Under the pieces are notes generated by a model, which was not told where the DNA came from, did not search any database, and worked only from the letters and a program-made list of their open reading frames with translations. A stretch of DNA of 43,691 nt from Bacillota bacterium (lineage in GTDB: Bacteria > Bacillota > Clostridia > Lachnospirales > Lachnospiraceae), in NCBI GenBank assembly GCA_023410575.1, contig JAEYPP010000077.1:1-43691 (forward strand), given 5' to 3'. This document shows, in pieces, positions 17,019-25,971 of the stretch. Both the position numbers and the translations under genes were made by a program. Within the stretch, counting starts at the first letter, position 1. The number at the start of each line of letters is the position of its first letter.

Positions 17019-18689
17019 ATGAGTATGAAAAGTGATGCAGTAACGAAAGGAATGCAACAAGCACCTCAAAGATCCTTATTTAATGCGTTAGGATTGACAG
17101 CAGAAGAGATGCAAAAACCACTGGTAGGTATCGTGAGTTCATATAATGAGATAGTACCTGGTCACATGAACCTAGATAAGATTGTTGAGGCAGTAAAATT
17201 AGGTGTAGCAATGGCGGGTGGTACTCCAATCGTGTTTCCAGCGATAGCGGTTTGTGATGGAATTGCCATGGGACATATTGGAATGAAATACTCTCTTGTT
17301 ACAAGAGATTTAATCGCAGATTCAACGGAAGCTATGGCATTAGCTCATGCTTTTGATGCACTAGTTATGGTTCCGAACTGTGATAAAAATGTACCAGGTT
17401 TATTAATGGCAGCAGCAAGAGTAAATATACCAACTGTATTTGTGAGTGGTGGGCCAATGCTTGCAGGTCGTGTCCATGGGGAGAAGAGAAGCTTATCAAG
17501 TATGTTTGAGGCAGTGGGTGCCAATGCAGCTGGTAAGATGAGTGATGAAGAAGTACTTGAGTTTGAGAATAAGGTATGTCCAACCTGCGGTTCTTGCTCT
17601 GGTATGTATACCGCAAATTCTATGAATTGTTTAACGGAAGTTTTAGGCATGGGACTAAAAGGGAATGGTACAATACCAGCTGTATACTCTGAAAGGATTC
17701 GTCTAGCAAAGCATGCTGGTATGAAGGTAATGGAATTACTTGAAAAGAATATACGCCCTAGAGATATCATGACAGAAAAGGCATTTATGAACGCATTAAC
17801 AGTTGATATGGCACTTGGCTGTTCTACGAATAGTATGCTTCATTTACCAGCTATTGCTCATGAAGCAGGCGTTGAGTTAAATGTTGACATTGCGAATGCA
17901 ATTAGTGCTAAGACACCAAATCTTTGTCATCTAGCTCCAGCAGGTCCAACTTATATGGAAGACTTAAATGAAGCAGGTGGTGTTTATGCCGTTATGAACG
18001 AGCTGAACAAGAAAGGTTTATTACATACAGATTTAATAACTGCAACCGGCAAAACAATTGCAGAAAATATAGCAGGATGTATCAATTTGAATCCAGAAGT
18101 GATTCGTCCAATTGATAATCCATATAGTACCACAGGTGGTATTGCTGTACTAAAGGGAAATTTAGCTCCTGATTCATGTGTAGTTAAGCGCTCAGCAGTT
18201 GTACCTGAGATGATGGTACATGAAGGACCTGCAAGAGTATTTGATTGTGAAGAAGATGCAATTGCAGCAATCAAGGGCGGAAAAATCGTAGCAGGGGATG
18301 TAGTTGTTATTCGTTACGAAGGACCAAAAGGTGGCCCTGGTATGAGAGAAATGTTAAATCCTACATCAGCAATTGCTGGCATGGGACTTGGTTCTAGTGT
18401 AGCGTTAATAACAGATGGTAGATTCTCTGGAGCTTCTCGTGGAGCTTCCATTGGTCATGTATCACCTGAAGCAGCAGTTGGTGGCAACATTGCGTTAGTA
18501 GAAGAAGGAGATATTATACAGATTAATATTCCAGACAACACGATAAACTTTGTTATCTCTGAGGAAGAGTTAGCAAAGAGAAGAGCAACTTGGAAACCTA
18601 GGACACCAAAGGTTACCACAGGTTATCTTGCACGTTATGCAGCAATGGTAACTGCGGCTAACAAAGGTGCAATCTTAGAGATTAAGTAA
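17019..18689 (+). CDS. ilvD: Dihydroxy-acid dehydratase
   Basis: About 556 residues, full length. It removes water from 2,3-dihydroxy-isovalerate and -methylvalerate, the third shared step of valine and isoleucine synthesis. Cluster and metal-binding cysteines are visible in MVPNCDKNVPG, CPTCGSCSGMYT and GCSTNS; the active-site region GRFSGASRGASIGH is intact. An ATG at 17019 has AAAGG 5 bases before it; a second at 17025 (MKSDAVTKG) is equally possible and matches common family starts. Expression depends on the T-box leader. ilvB follows after 13 bases. Confidence 0.95.
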   Translation: MSMKSDAVTKGMQQAPQRSLFNALGLTAEEMQKPLVGIVSSYNEIVPGHMNLDKIVEAVKLGVAMAGGTPIVFPAIAVCDGIAMGHIGMKYSLVTRDLIADSTEAMALAHAFDALVMVPNCDKNVPGLLMAAARVNIPTVFVSGGPMLAGRVHGEKRSLSSMFEAVGANAAGKMSDEEVLEFENKVCPTCGSCSGMYTANSMNCLTEVLGMGLKGNGTIPAVYSERIRLAKHAGMKVMELLEKNIRPRDIMTEKAFMNALTVDMALGCSTNSMLHLPAIAHEAGVELNVDIANAISAKTPNLCHLAPAGPTYMEDLNEAGGVYAVMNELNKKGLLHTDLITATGKTIAENIAGCINLNPEVIRPIDNPYSTTGGIAVLKGNLAPDSCVVKRSAVVPEMMVHEGPARVFDCEEDAIAAIKGGKIVAGDVVVIRYEGPKGGPGMREMLNPTSAIAGMGLGSSVALITDGRFSGASRGASIGHVSPEAAVGGNIALVEEGDIIQINIPDNTINFVISEEELAKRRATWKPRTPKVTTGYLARYAAMVTAANKGAILEIK

Positions 18690-18702
18690 AGGAAGTGTAC
18701 AA

Positions 18703-20370
18703 ATGCTATTAACCGGTTCCCAAATATTAGTAGAGTGTTTAAAAGAGCAAGGCGTTGATACCATTTTCGGATATCCTGGTGGAGGCGTACTGAATATTTA
18801 TGATGAGTTATATCGTCATCAAGATGAGATTAATCATATCTTAACTTCTCATGAGCAAGGTGCATCTCATGCAGCAGATGGTTATGCAAGAGCAACAGGT
18901 AAGGTCGGAGTTTGTATTGCAACGTCTGGACCTGGAGCTACCAATCTTGTAACAGGAATTGCCACTGCATATATGGATTCTGTTCCAATGGTTGCAATTA
19001 CAGGAAATGTTTCTACTGCATTGCTCGGTAAAGATAGTTTTCAAGAAGTTGATATTGCTGGTATTACAATGCCAATAACAAAACATAACTTTATTGTAAA
19101 GGATATTAATAAACTAGCAGATACTGTTCGTCGAGCTTTTACAATTGCTAAAAGCGGTCGTCCAGGCCCTGTGCTTGTTGATATTACAAAGGATGTTACA
19201 GCAGCAAAATGTGAATATACAAAGATTACGATTGAAAAGACTTTAGTTGATGAGACAACTTTTACAAAAGCTGATATTATGGATGCAATTGAGATGATGA
19301 AACAGGCAAAGAAGCCAATGATCTTTGTCGGTGGTGGTGCAGTTATTTCGGAGGCATCCGAGCAACTGGCTCAATTTGCAGAATTGTTAGATGCACCAGT
19401 AACAGATAGTTTAATGGGTAAAGGTGCATTTAATGGGTTAAATGCCCGATATACTGGCATGCTTGGTATGCATGGAACAAAGACTTCAAACCTGGCAGTA
19501 ACTGCTTGTGATTTACTTGTAGCAGTCGGTGCTCGCTTTAGCGATCGTGTTACAGGCAACACAAAAACTTATGCAAAAAATGCGAAGATTATTCAGATTG
19601 ATATTGATGCGGCAGAGATTAACAAAAATGTTATGGTGGATAAAAAAATAATTGGTGATGTGAAATCAGTACTTTCTGCAATCAATCAGCAATTAGAACA
19701 ACAAGATCACTCAAAGTGGATGACTAAGGTTATGGAAGATAAAGAAAAATATCCATTAACTTATCCAAAGGATCGTCTAACTGGACCTTATATTTTAGAA
19801 AAGGTAGATGAACTTTTTGGTGATGATGTCATAATTACAACTGAAGTTGGTCAGCATCAGATGTGGGCTAGCCAATTTATCAAGTATCGTCGTCCTAGAA
19901 CACTGATTACTTCTGGGGGCCTTGGAACAATGGGGTATGGGCTTGGTGCAAGTATTGGTGTAAAACTTGCTTGTCCTGAGAAAACCGTAATTAATGTTGC
20001 AGGTGATGGCTGTTTTCGTATGAACATGAATGAGATTGCTACCGCAGCACGTTACAATATTCCTATTATTGAGATTGTATTTAATAATCATGTACTTGGT
20101 ATGGTACGTCAATGGCAGACCTTGTTCTATGAAAAGAGATACTCTCATACCATCTTAAATGATAAGGTTGATTTCGTAAAATTAGCGCAAGCTTTGGGTG
20201 CAAAAGCCTTCCGTATTGAAAAAATAGAAGATGTTGAGCCAATATTAAAGGAAGCTGTCGCATGCAAGCAACCAGTCGTAATCGATTGTATCATCGAAAC
20301 TGACGATAAGGTTTGGCCAATGGTTGCACCAGGAGGCTCAATTGAAGATTGTTTTACTGGTGAGGAATAG
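18703..20370 (+). CDS. ilvB: Acetolactate synthase large (catalytic) subunit
   Basis: 555 residues, thiamine-diphosphate enzyme. In order: Pyr domain with the catalytic Glu (LTSHEQGASHAADGYARATG), a central FAD-fold domain, and PP domain with the ThDP motif GDGCFRMNMNEI ending in FNN. It makes acetolactate and acetohydroxybutyrate from pyruvate and 2-ketobutyrate. AGGAAGTG is the ribosome site. It is in the same T-box operon as ilvD. No ilvN regulatory subunit follows, so feedback control must use a subunit encoded elsewhere, or be absent. A catabolic AlsS is less likely given the ilvD context and the FAD-type middle domain. Confidence 0.94.
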   Translation: MLLTGSQILVECLKEQGVDTIFGYPGGGVLNIYDELYRHQDEINHILTSHEQGASHAADGYARATGKVGVCIATSGPGATNLVTGIATAYMDSVPMVAITGNVSTALLGKDSFQEVDIAGITMPITKHNFIVKDINKLADTVRRAFTIAKSGRPGPVLVDITKDVTAAKCEYTKITIEKTLVDETTFTKADIMDAIEMMKQAKKPMIFVGGGAVISEASEQLAQFAELLDAPVTDSLMGKGAFNGLNARYTGMLGMHGTKTSNLAVTACDLLVAVGARFSDRVTGNTKTYAKNAKIIQIDIDAAEINKNVMVDKKIIGDVKSVLSAINQQLEQQDHSKWMTKVMEDKEKYPLTYPKDRLTGPYILEKVDELFGDDVIITTEVGQHQMWASQFIKYRRPRTLITSGGLGTMGYGLGASIGVKLACPEKTVINVAGDGCFRMNMNEIATAARYNIPIIEIVFNNHVLGMVRQWQTLFYEKRYSHTILNDKVDFVKLAQALGAKAFRIEKIEDVEPILKEAVACKQPVVIDCIIETDDKVWPMVAPGGSIEDCFTGEE

Positions 20371-20408
20371 CTACCATATTTTTCAGTCACTGAACTAATT
20401 CAGTTTTA

Positions 20409-20437
20409 TTGCAATTCATATACTCTTTTGATATAAT
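20409..20437 (+). promoter_or_regulatory. Promoter before pfp
   Basis: TTGCAA, 17 bases, TATAAT. The predicted transcript would start around 20444, at the foot of the next hairpin. Confidence 0.6.
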
Positions 20438-20440
20438 GCA

Positions 20441-20475
20441 CAAGGTGAGCCAAACCAATCGGTTTGGCTTGCCTT
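20441..20475 (+). promoter_or_regulatory. Hairpin between ilvB and pfp
   Basis: AAGG-TGAGCCAAACC, loop AATC, GGTTTGGCTT-GCCTT: a strong stem 70 bases after ilvB. It could end ilvB transcripts, though its U-tract is poor (ACAAAAG follows), or form the very 5' end of the pfp mRNA made from the promoter just upstream. Confidence 0.55.
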
Positions 20476-20540
20476 ACAAAAGAATAAAATTACGAATACT
20501 ACATATTCTTTTGATACATTAGAAAAGAGGAGGCCATTTC

Positions 20541-21770
20541 ATGAAGGGCAATGTAATTGTTGGACAATCAGGTGGACCAACAGCTGTAATCAATTCCAGC
20601 TTAGCAGGTGTTTATAAAACTGCTAAAGATAGAGGAGCCAAAGTTATTTATGGAATGCAACATGGAATTCAAGGATTTATAAATGGACAAATTGTGGATT
20701 TGGCAGATCATATTAAGGATAATTTAGATATCGAGTTATTAAAGCGTACGCCATCTTCTTATTTGGGTTCATGTCGCTATAAGCTTCCTAATGCATCAGA
20801 ACATAAGGAAGTTTATGAAAAAATTTTTGCTAAATTAGATGAGCTTGAAATCGGATATTTCTTCTATATCGGTGGAAATGATTCTATGGATACGATAAAT
20901 AAGTTAGCGGAATATGGGAAATCAATTGATAGTCCAATACGTTTTATGGGTGTACCAAAAACAATCGACAACGACTTAGCTGCTACGGATCACACGCCTG
21001 GATTTGGTAGTGCAGCGAAGTATATTGCTTCCATTACAAAGGAAGTGATTCGTGATGGTCTTGTTTATGATATGGAGAGTGTTACTGTACTTGAAATTAT
21101 GGGGCGTAATGCGGGATGGTTAACTGGAGCAGCGGCACTTGCGCGTGGTGAGGACTGCGAAGGACCAGATATGATTATCCTTCCAGAAATCCCATTTGAT
21201 CAAGAAAAATTTATTAAACGTCTAAGTGAAATCCAAAAAACAAAAAAATCAATCATCGTTGCGGTATCAGAAGGAGTTCGTCTTGCCAATGGTAAGTACG
21301 TTTGTGAGATGGAATTATCCGAGAACGCTGTGGATGCATTTGGACATAAGAGTTTATCAGGAACAGGACGTATTATCGCTGGTCTTGTTAATAGTGAGCT
21401 TGGTTGTAAAGCGCGTGCAATTGAATTCTCAACCTTACAACGTTGTGCTTCTCATATCGTATCACGTGTTGATATTACGGAAGCATTCCAAGTTGGTGGT
21501 GCAGCAGTAGCTGCCGCAATGGCTGGAGAAACAGGCAAAATGATTACGTTAAATCGTGTATCCGACGATCCATATCAGTGCACAACGGGAACCTTTGATA
21601 TATCAGAGATTGCAAATATAGAAAAGAAAGTACCAATGGAATGGATTGATGTTGAGAATTTTTATGTTAAAGATGAATTTTTAAATTACTGTCGTCCATT
21701 AATTCAAGCAGAATTAACACCAGTTATGGTGGAAGGACTTCCAAGACATTTATATTGTAAAGAACAATAA
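20541..21770 (+). CDS. pfp: Pyrophosphate-dependent 6-phosphofructokinase
   Basis: 409 residues, phosphofructokinase family. The nucleotide/PPi discriminating residues are of the PPi type: GGNDS (D114 where ATP enzymes have Gly) and PKTIDND (K140 where ATP enzymes have Gly). MGRNAGWLTG and the substrate loop are intact. It phosphorylates fructose 6-phosphate using PPi, reversibly, in glycolysis. GAGGAGG is the ribosome site. It is a single gene with its own promoter and a hairpin terminator. Confidence 0.94.
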   Translation: MKGNVIVGQSGGPTAVINSSLAGVYKTAKDRGAKVIYGMQHGIQGFINGQIVDLADHIKDNLDIELLKRTPSSYLGSCRYKLPNASEHKEVYEKIFAKLDELEIGYFFYIGGNDSMDTINKLAEYGKSIDSPIRFMGVPKTIDNDLAATDHTPGFGSAAKYIASITKEVIRDGLVYDMESVTVLEIMGRNAGWLTGAAALARGEDCEGPDMIILPEIPFDQEKFIKRLSEIQKTKKSIIVAVSEGVRLANGKYVCEMELSENAVDAFGHKSLSGTGRIIAGLVNSELGCKARAIEFSTLQRCASHIVSRVDITEAFQVGGAAVAAAMAGETGKMITLNRVSDDPYQCTTGTFDISEIANIEKKVPMEWIDVENFYVKDEFLNYCRPLIQAELTPVMVEGLPRHLYCKEQ

Positions 21771-21780
21771 TTTATGAAAA

Positions 21781-21816
21781 ATAGGGGATGCTACTCTTTG
21801 GGGGCATCCCCTAATT
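21781..21816 (+). terminator. pfp terminator
   Basis: TAGGGGATGC and GCATCCCCTA form a 10-bp stem 12 bases after the pfp stop; the T-run after it is weak. Confidence 0.65.
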
Positions 21817-21980
21817 AATGCTATAAGTATAGGATTTCAATGCAGATATTTATAATTTTTTTACTTTTCAAATAATAAGTGATATGTTATGATTAATATG
21901 GTATTAAAAACTACATAACGTAAAACATTAATACTATGTGATAAGGATATCATCACAATATATATTTAGGAGGACCATTT

Positions 21981-22814
21981 ATGACTTACAGAATTATTGG
22001 TGATAGTTGTACTGATTTACCAGTAGAGCTAAAGAAAAATGAAAATATACGTTTAGTTCCACTATCCATCCAAATTGAAGACGAAACAATCGTTGATGAT
22101 CAGAGTTTCAATCAGATAGATTTTCTCAGAAAGATGGCTGAGAGTAAGCAATGCCCCAAATCCTCCTGTCCTTCTCCAGATAGTTTTATGAAGCATTTTG
22201 ATGGAGTGGATGATGTTTATATAGTTACACTAACTTCAAAACTTAGTGGTTCTTATAATAGTGCTGAATTAGCAAAGAAATTGTATTTAGAGGACCATCC
22301 AAATAAAAATATTGCAGTAATAGATTCAAAATCCGCTTCTGTTGCACAGACACTTATTGTTATGAAGATTCAACAGCTAATTCAAGCAGGTAAAACATTT
22401 AAGGAAATTGTTCCAATTATCAGTGAGTACCGTGATAGTATGGAGACTAAGTTTGTCCTAGAATCCCTTGATAACCTTCGTAAGAATGGAAGATTAACAA
22501 ATCTTACGGCTGTTATTTGTAGTGCTTTGAATATTAAACCGATTATGGGAGCTCGTGAAGGTGAGATTGTCAAACTTGATCAGGCAAGAGGTGTCGAGCG
22601 AGCATTACAAAGAATGATTAAATTTGTTGAGGAAGATGTAAAAGGTGCAAAAGACCGTATTCTAGGAATAGCACACTGTAACAACTTCGAACGTGCTATC
22701 TACGTTAAGGAAGAGATTTTAAAGAGAATTCCATTTGCAAAATGTTTTATATCTAATACAGGTGGTATTTCTAGTTTATATGCAAGTGAAGGTGGAATTA
22801 TCATTAGCTATTAA
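21981..22814 (+). CDS. DegV family fatty-acid-binding protein (1)
   Basis: 277 residues. DegV proteins (FakB type) bind a single fatty acid and, with FakA kinase, feed it to phospholipid synthesis. Family marks seen are the N-terminal DSCTDLP, SKLSGSYNSA near residue 90, ESLDNLRKNGRLT around residues 160-172 and LNIKPIM. GGAGG precedes the ATG. A second DegV gene follows 186 bases on, with no shared operon sign. No FakA is nearby. The lipid specificity cannot be told. Confidence 0.92.
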   Translation: MTYRIIGDSCTDLPVELKKNENIRLVPLSIQIEDETIVDDQSFNQIDFLRKMAESKQCPKSSCPSPDSFMKHFDGVDDVYIVTLTSKLSGSYNSAELAKKLYLEDHPNKNIAVIDSKSASVAQTLIVMKIQQLIQAGKTFKEIVPIISEYRDSMETKFVLESLDNLRKNGRLTNLTAVICSALNIKPIMGAREGEIVKLDQARGVERALQRMIKFVEEDVKGAKDRILGIAHCNNFERAIYVKEEILKRIPFAKCFISNTGGISSLYASEGGIIISY

Positions 22815-23000
22815 ATCTCAGAAGCTTGTCAAACGTTCTTAAAGTTTGTAAATTCGTTTTTCATCTTGGGTATAACGAATGTCGATGGTAATAAATCAGT
22901 AGTTACTTGGAGTAAAAAACGCTATTTATATAGACGATAATGTGTTATACTTAATATGGTTTCAAAACCAACTTATAACTAAGGGAAAGGATGATAAGCA

Positions 23001-23870
23001 ATGAAGGAATTTGCTATTACAACAGATTCAAATTCAGATTTACCACTCTCCTATATAAAAGAGAAGAACATTGGGATTATCTCTCATTATTATGACCTCG
23101 AAGGGGTTACTTATGGAGAAGATAACTTATTACCTGCAAAGGTTTTTTATGATAAAATGCGTGAAGGGGTTATGCCAACTACAATGGCAAGTAATCCTCA
23201 TGTAATTCGAGAGACTTTTCAAAAATATGTTGATGAAGGATATGAAGTACTCCATATTAGTTTTTCCTCTGCATTAAGTGGTGGCTGTAATAATGTTACC
23301 GTTGGAGCAGCTGAGATATGTGAAGAAAATCCTGGTGCCAAGATTATTGTCATCGACTCTTTAAATGTATCTTTAGGTCAGGGAATGCTAATCATGAAGG
23401 CAGTCAAGATGCGTGAGCAAGGCAAGAGCATCGATGAGGTTGCTGAGTGGATTGAGGAACATAAGTTAGAGTATTGTTGCCAGTTCACCGTAGATGATTT
23501 GCACCATCTTCATCGTGGCGGACGTGTATCTAAAACAACAGCTGTTATTGGTTCTATGATCAATATAAAACCAATACTTACTGTTAATGATAATGGTGAG
23601 CTTATATCGAATGGTACAACGCGTGGACGTAAGAAATCATTGAGTACAATTGTTGATAATATGATAGCTAGTATGGGTAAATACAAAGATGAGGACGAGG
23701 TGATCTGTGTTGTTCATGGAGATGCCGAAGAAGATGCCAACTTTGTAATTAACCTAATTAAAGAAAAGCTACATAGAGATAATATTGTAGTGAATACAAT
23801 TAGTCCAAGCATCGGGGCACATTCTGGTCCAGGAGCTATTGGAGTACTTTTCCATGGAGAGCATAGATAG
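23001..23870 (+). CDS. DegV family fatty-acid-binding protein (2)
   Basis: 289 residues, the same family as the preceding gene but clearly diverged. It shows TTDSNSDLPLSYIKEK at the start, FSSALSGGCNNV, VDDLHHLHRGGRVSKT (where the first copy has LDNLRKNGRL), MINIKPIL and the C-terminal SIGAHSGPGAIGVLF. The last motif, typical of DegV, is shortened in the first copy. AAAGGATG is the ribosome site. Two copies side by side suggest an ancient duplication with different acyl-chain preferences, which is inference. Confidence 0.92.
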   Translation: MKEFAITTDSNSDLPLSYIKEKNIGIISHYYDLEGVTYGEDNLLPAKVFYDKMREGVMPTTMASNPHVIRETFQKYVDEGYEVLHISFSSALSGGCNNVTVGAAEICEENPGAKIIVIDSLNVSLGQGMLIMKAVKMREQGKSIDEVAEWIEEHKLEYCCQFTVDDLHHLHRGGRVSKTTAVIGSMINIKPILTVNDNGELISNGTTRGRKKSLSTIVDNMIASMGKYKDEDEVICVVHGDAEEDANFVINLIKEKLHRDNIVVNTISPSIGAHSGPGAIGVLFHGEHR

Positions 23871-23896
23871 TTAAAAATAAATTGATTTATTTTTAA
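23871..23896. terminator. AT-only perfect palindrome after degV2
   Basis: TTAAAAATAAAT, loop TG, ATTTATTTTTAA starts right after the stop codon. It may act as a bidirectional terminator. Confidence 0.5.
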
Positions 23897-24187
23897 TGAT
23901 ATGTGGTGAAACAAAGTAAGTTTCTAAAATATATGGAACAACATAAGAAAAGGCATGCTACTTATATATGACAAGCTAAGATGATGTTTGGATTCTTCTT
24001 GTTGATTAAGTATCATGCTTTTGTTGTATCTTAATTTGTTGTGTTATGATAAGTATTACCTCTTGCTAACATGTCAACAATCGATATAATAGAAGTAGTT
24101 AGATGGATTGACATGTTTTGATATAGAGAAGTAGTTGGTTGTTAGACATGGCTTGTTATATAGAAGTAGTTTGATAGGAGTATCGTT
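23897..24187. repeat. Intergenic region with a 35-36 base direct repeat
   Basis: No gene is seen. A weak long hairpin (CATGCTACTTA with TAAGTATCATG) spans about 23950-24020. AGAAGTAGTT occurs at 24091, 24127 and 24162, and GACATG recurs at the same offset in the first two units, so this is a degenerate 2.5-copy tandem repeat ending about 18 bases before the RNase H start. Confidence 0.6.
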
Positions 24188-24814
24188 ATGGCTAAAAAAT
24201 ATTATGCAGTGAAAAAAGGTGTTGTTCCGGGTATCTATACGACTTGGGCAGACTGTCAAAAAAATATAAACGGATATTCTGGAGCCATCTATAAAAGCTT
24301 TCCAACGGTTCAGGAAGCAGATGCATTTTTATCTGGTTTATCAATGGTTTCTGAGAAAGATAATTCCAATCATAGTAGCATCTCGGATTCAAAATCCGAA
24401 GCAGTCGCTTATGTAGATGGAAGCTACAATATTGTAACAAAGGAGTATTCCTATGGAGCGGTAATTTTCCATGATGGAAAAGAAGAACAGCTCTCAAAGA
24501 AGTTTTCCGATCCTGAGATGGCAACTATGCGTAACGTTGCAGGAGAGATTGAAGGTTCGAAGTGTGCAATGCAATATTGCGTAGATCACGGCATCAAGAG
24601 CATTGATATCTATTATGACTATGAAGGAATTGCAAATTGGTGCATTGGGGCTTGGAAAGCTAATAAGGAAGGAACACAGAAGTATAAGAAGTTTTATGAT
24701 GATATTAAAACGAAAGTAAAAGTTAATTTTGTAAAGGTAAAAGGTCACTCGGGAGATAAATATAATGATTTGGCAGATGCGTTAGCAAAGGCCGCTGTCG
24801 GTATCGAGTCGTAG
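24188..24814 (+). CDS. rnhA: Ribonuclease H with N-terminal RNA/DNA-hybrid-binding domain
   Basis: 208 residues. An N-terminal viroplasmin-type hybrid-binding domain (KKYYAVKKG, then GIYTTWADCQKNI, residues 2-48) is joined by a Ser-rich linker to an RNase HI domain (from about residue 75). The four acidic catalytic residues are recognisable in YVDGSYN (Asp), GEIEGSK (Glu), IYYDYEGI (Asp) and the C-terminal KGHSGDKYNDLAD (His, Asp). It removes RNA from RNA-DNA hybrids. TAGGAG is the ribosome site. The gene stands alone. Confidence 0.92.
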   Translation: MAKKYYAVKKGVVPGIYTTWADCQKNINGYSGAIYKSFPTVQEADAFLSGLSMVSEKDNSNHSSISDSKSEAVAYVDGSYNIVTKEYSYGAVIFHDGKEEQLSKKFSDPEMATMRNVAGEIEGSKCAMQYCVDHGIKSIDIYYDYEGIANWCIGAWKANKEGTQKYKKFYDDIKTKVKVNFVKVKGHSGDKYNDLADALAKAAVGIES

Positions 24815-24933
24815 TTTTAGCAACTAGCAAAGATTTGATTCACTTTGCTAGTTGTTGCAATTCAGCAGTTATACTCTGATGAAAATTACTTATTTTGCTA
24901 TAATCTTATCATTACATTGTGAGTATTTTATAC

Positions 24934-24962
24934 TTGACAATTGGCCTTTTCGGGTGCATAAT
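24934..24962 (+). promoter_or_regulatory. Promoter of the tRNA-Pro/tRNA-Lys transcript
   Basis: TTGACA, 17 bases, CATAAT, about 31 bases before the first tRNA. Confidence 0.75.
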
Positions 24963-24993
24963 ATTTTAGCAAAGTTTTTTTTACGTACATAAT

Positions 24994-25067
<74 letters not shown>

Positions 25068-25100
25068 TTGATGAAATTCAATCAAAAGAAAAAATAATAT

Positions 25101-25173
25101 GCTGAAATAGCTCAGTCGGTAGAGCACTTCACTCTTAATGAAGGGGTCGTCGGTTCAAATCCGATTTTCAGCT
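25101..25173 (+). tRNA. tRNA-Lys (anticodon CTT)
   Basis: Acceptor GCTGAAA/TTTCAGC, anticodon stem CTTCA/TGAAG with loop CTCTTAA, T loop GGTTCAAATCC. The discriminator appears to be T. A broken integrase lies directly downstream, facing the tRNA, as expected if the tRNA 3' end served as an attachment site. Confidence 0.94.
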
Positions 25174-25189
25174 TACTAAATAATATAAG

Positions 25190-25241
25190 AAAAAGACCGC
25201 CATAACCTTGAAATTACTTGGTTTTGCGGTTTTCTTTTTTT
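25190..25241 (+). terminator. Terminator of the tRNA operon
   Basis: ACCGC, AACC, loop, GGTT, GCGGT and a T-rich tail TTTTCTTTTTTT, 20 bases after tRNA-Lys. Confidence 0.7.
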
Positions 25242-25243
25242 GC

Positions 25244-25573
25244 TTATCCTGGCTTATCTTGGACGAAATAGGGACGGTCAATATCTATCGTGGTCATACT
25301 ATCTGCATGTCCAAGGAGTCGTTGAGCGGCCTTTATATCTACGCCTGTATAATATAGCATTGCAGCAAAGTTGTGGCGAAACGTGTGAGGTGTTACCCCT
25401 TTTAATAAATCAATTTTTATAATCATTTTACCTCTATCAAATTATGCAGGAGTACCACTTACAGCAATGTTCAGTCTATTATATATGCTGTCCCACATGC
25501 GTCGAAAACTTGTCTTGGACACTGGTTCGCCTTTTTTGTTAGCAAATAAATACCATAGATCAAATTGATGACA
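25244..25573 (-). pseudogene. Broken tyrosine recombinase (integrase), C-terminal part
   Basis: Read on the minus strand, 25445-25573 encodes LWYLFANKKGEPVSK, then SFRRMWDSI, the pre-catalytic part of a phage/ICE integrase. An in-frame TAA at 25442-25444 is followed in the same frame by GVTPHTFRHNFAAMLYYTG and KAAQRLLGHADSMTT. The HxxR box and LGH are kept, but the catalytic Tyr region reads DIDRPYF instead of IYTH, and a TAG at 25574-25576 cuts the upstream side. It therefore has at least one nonsense mutation, a lost nucleophile context and no N-terminal half. It marks an old element inserted at tRNA-Lys. Confidence 0.85.
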
Positions 25574-25690
25574 CTAAAGTCGTGAGACTTGGGTAATAAC
25601 CCCTTATTAATTTTATACTTCCCTAAGAGACATTCAGCATAGTCATATGTGGTTGCATTTTTATTGACAGATGTCGATAAATGGAATAAT

Positions 25691-25840
25691 ATGGTTAGAG
25701 GGGGTGTTAGCAAGACTGACGTTAAAGTTGAATTATACAAAGTAATAGAAACGCAGTATTACGAAGTTGATAGAGAATTTAAAGAATTAGAACACCAATA
25801 TAAACTAGAAGAAGTTCGTTATAGTCTATATGAAAAATGA
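25691..25840 (+). CDS. Short coiled-coil ORF (possible fragment)
   Basis: About 49 residues if read from ATG 25691; a GTG at 25649 would add 14. No convincing ribosome site is seen. The C-terminal 30 residues are strongly charged and helical (REFKELEHQYKLEEVRY). Its stop overlaps the next ORF by 4 bases, so it looks like the tail of a longer gene in a coupled series whose front was lost beside the integrase remnant. Function is unknown. Confidence 0.4.
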   Translation: MVRGGVSKTDVKVELYKVIETQYYEVDREFKELEHQYKLEEVRYSLYEK

Positions 25841-25971
25841 AAGGTAGAACAGCTACGAGTAATGCTAGAGAGTACTATAATAAGATGTTGGATGATTCGT
25901 TAGCAAAATGTGATGAACTAAAAAAGCTGTTAAATCCAAATAAGCTAAAAATGCAGGGAGGGAAGTTATGA
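25837..25971 (+). CDS. 44-residue charged helical protein
   Basis: Starts with ATG inside the stop of the preceding ORF (ATGA) and ends with TGA overlapping the next ATG (ATGA). The product begins MKGRTATSNAREYYNKML and is rich in Lys/Asp with DELKKLL, so a short helix is likely. The two tight start/stop overlaps argue that it is really translated. No family is recognised. Its last codons contain GGGAGG, which is the ribosome site of the YHYH gene. Confidence 0.5.
   Translation: MKGRTATSNAREYYNKMLDDSLAKCDELKKLLNPNKLKMQGGKL

Noticed and set aside
24083..24171. Regular repeats that could suggest a mini-CRISPR
   Set aside because: The shared part is only about 10 bases, the spacers are similar to each other and no cas gene is near; it is a degenerate tandem repeat.
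25101..25700. A second attachment copy of the tRNA-Lys 3' end
   Set aside because: No repeat of the TTCAAATCC..TTTCAGC segment is visible in the window.
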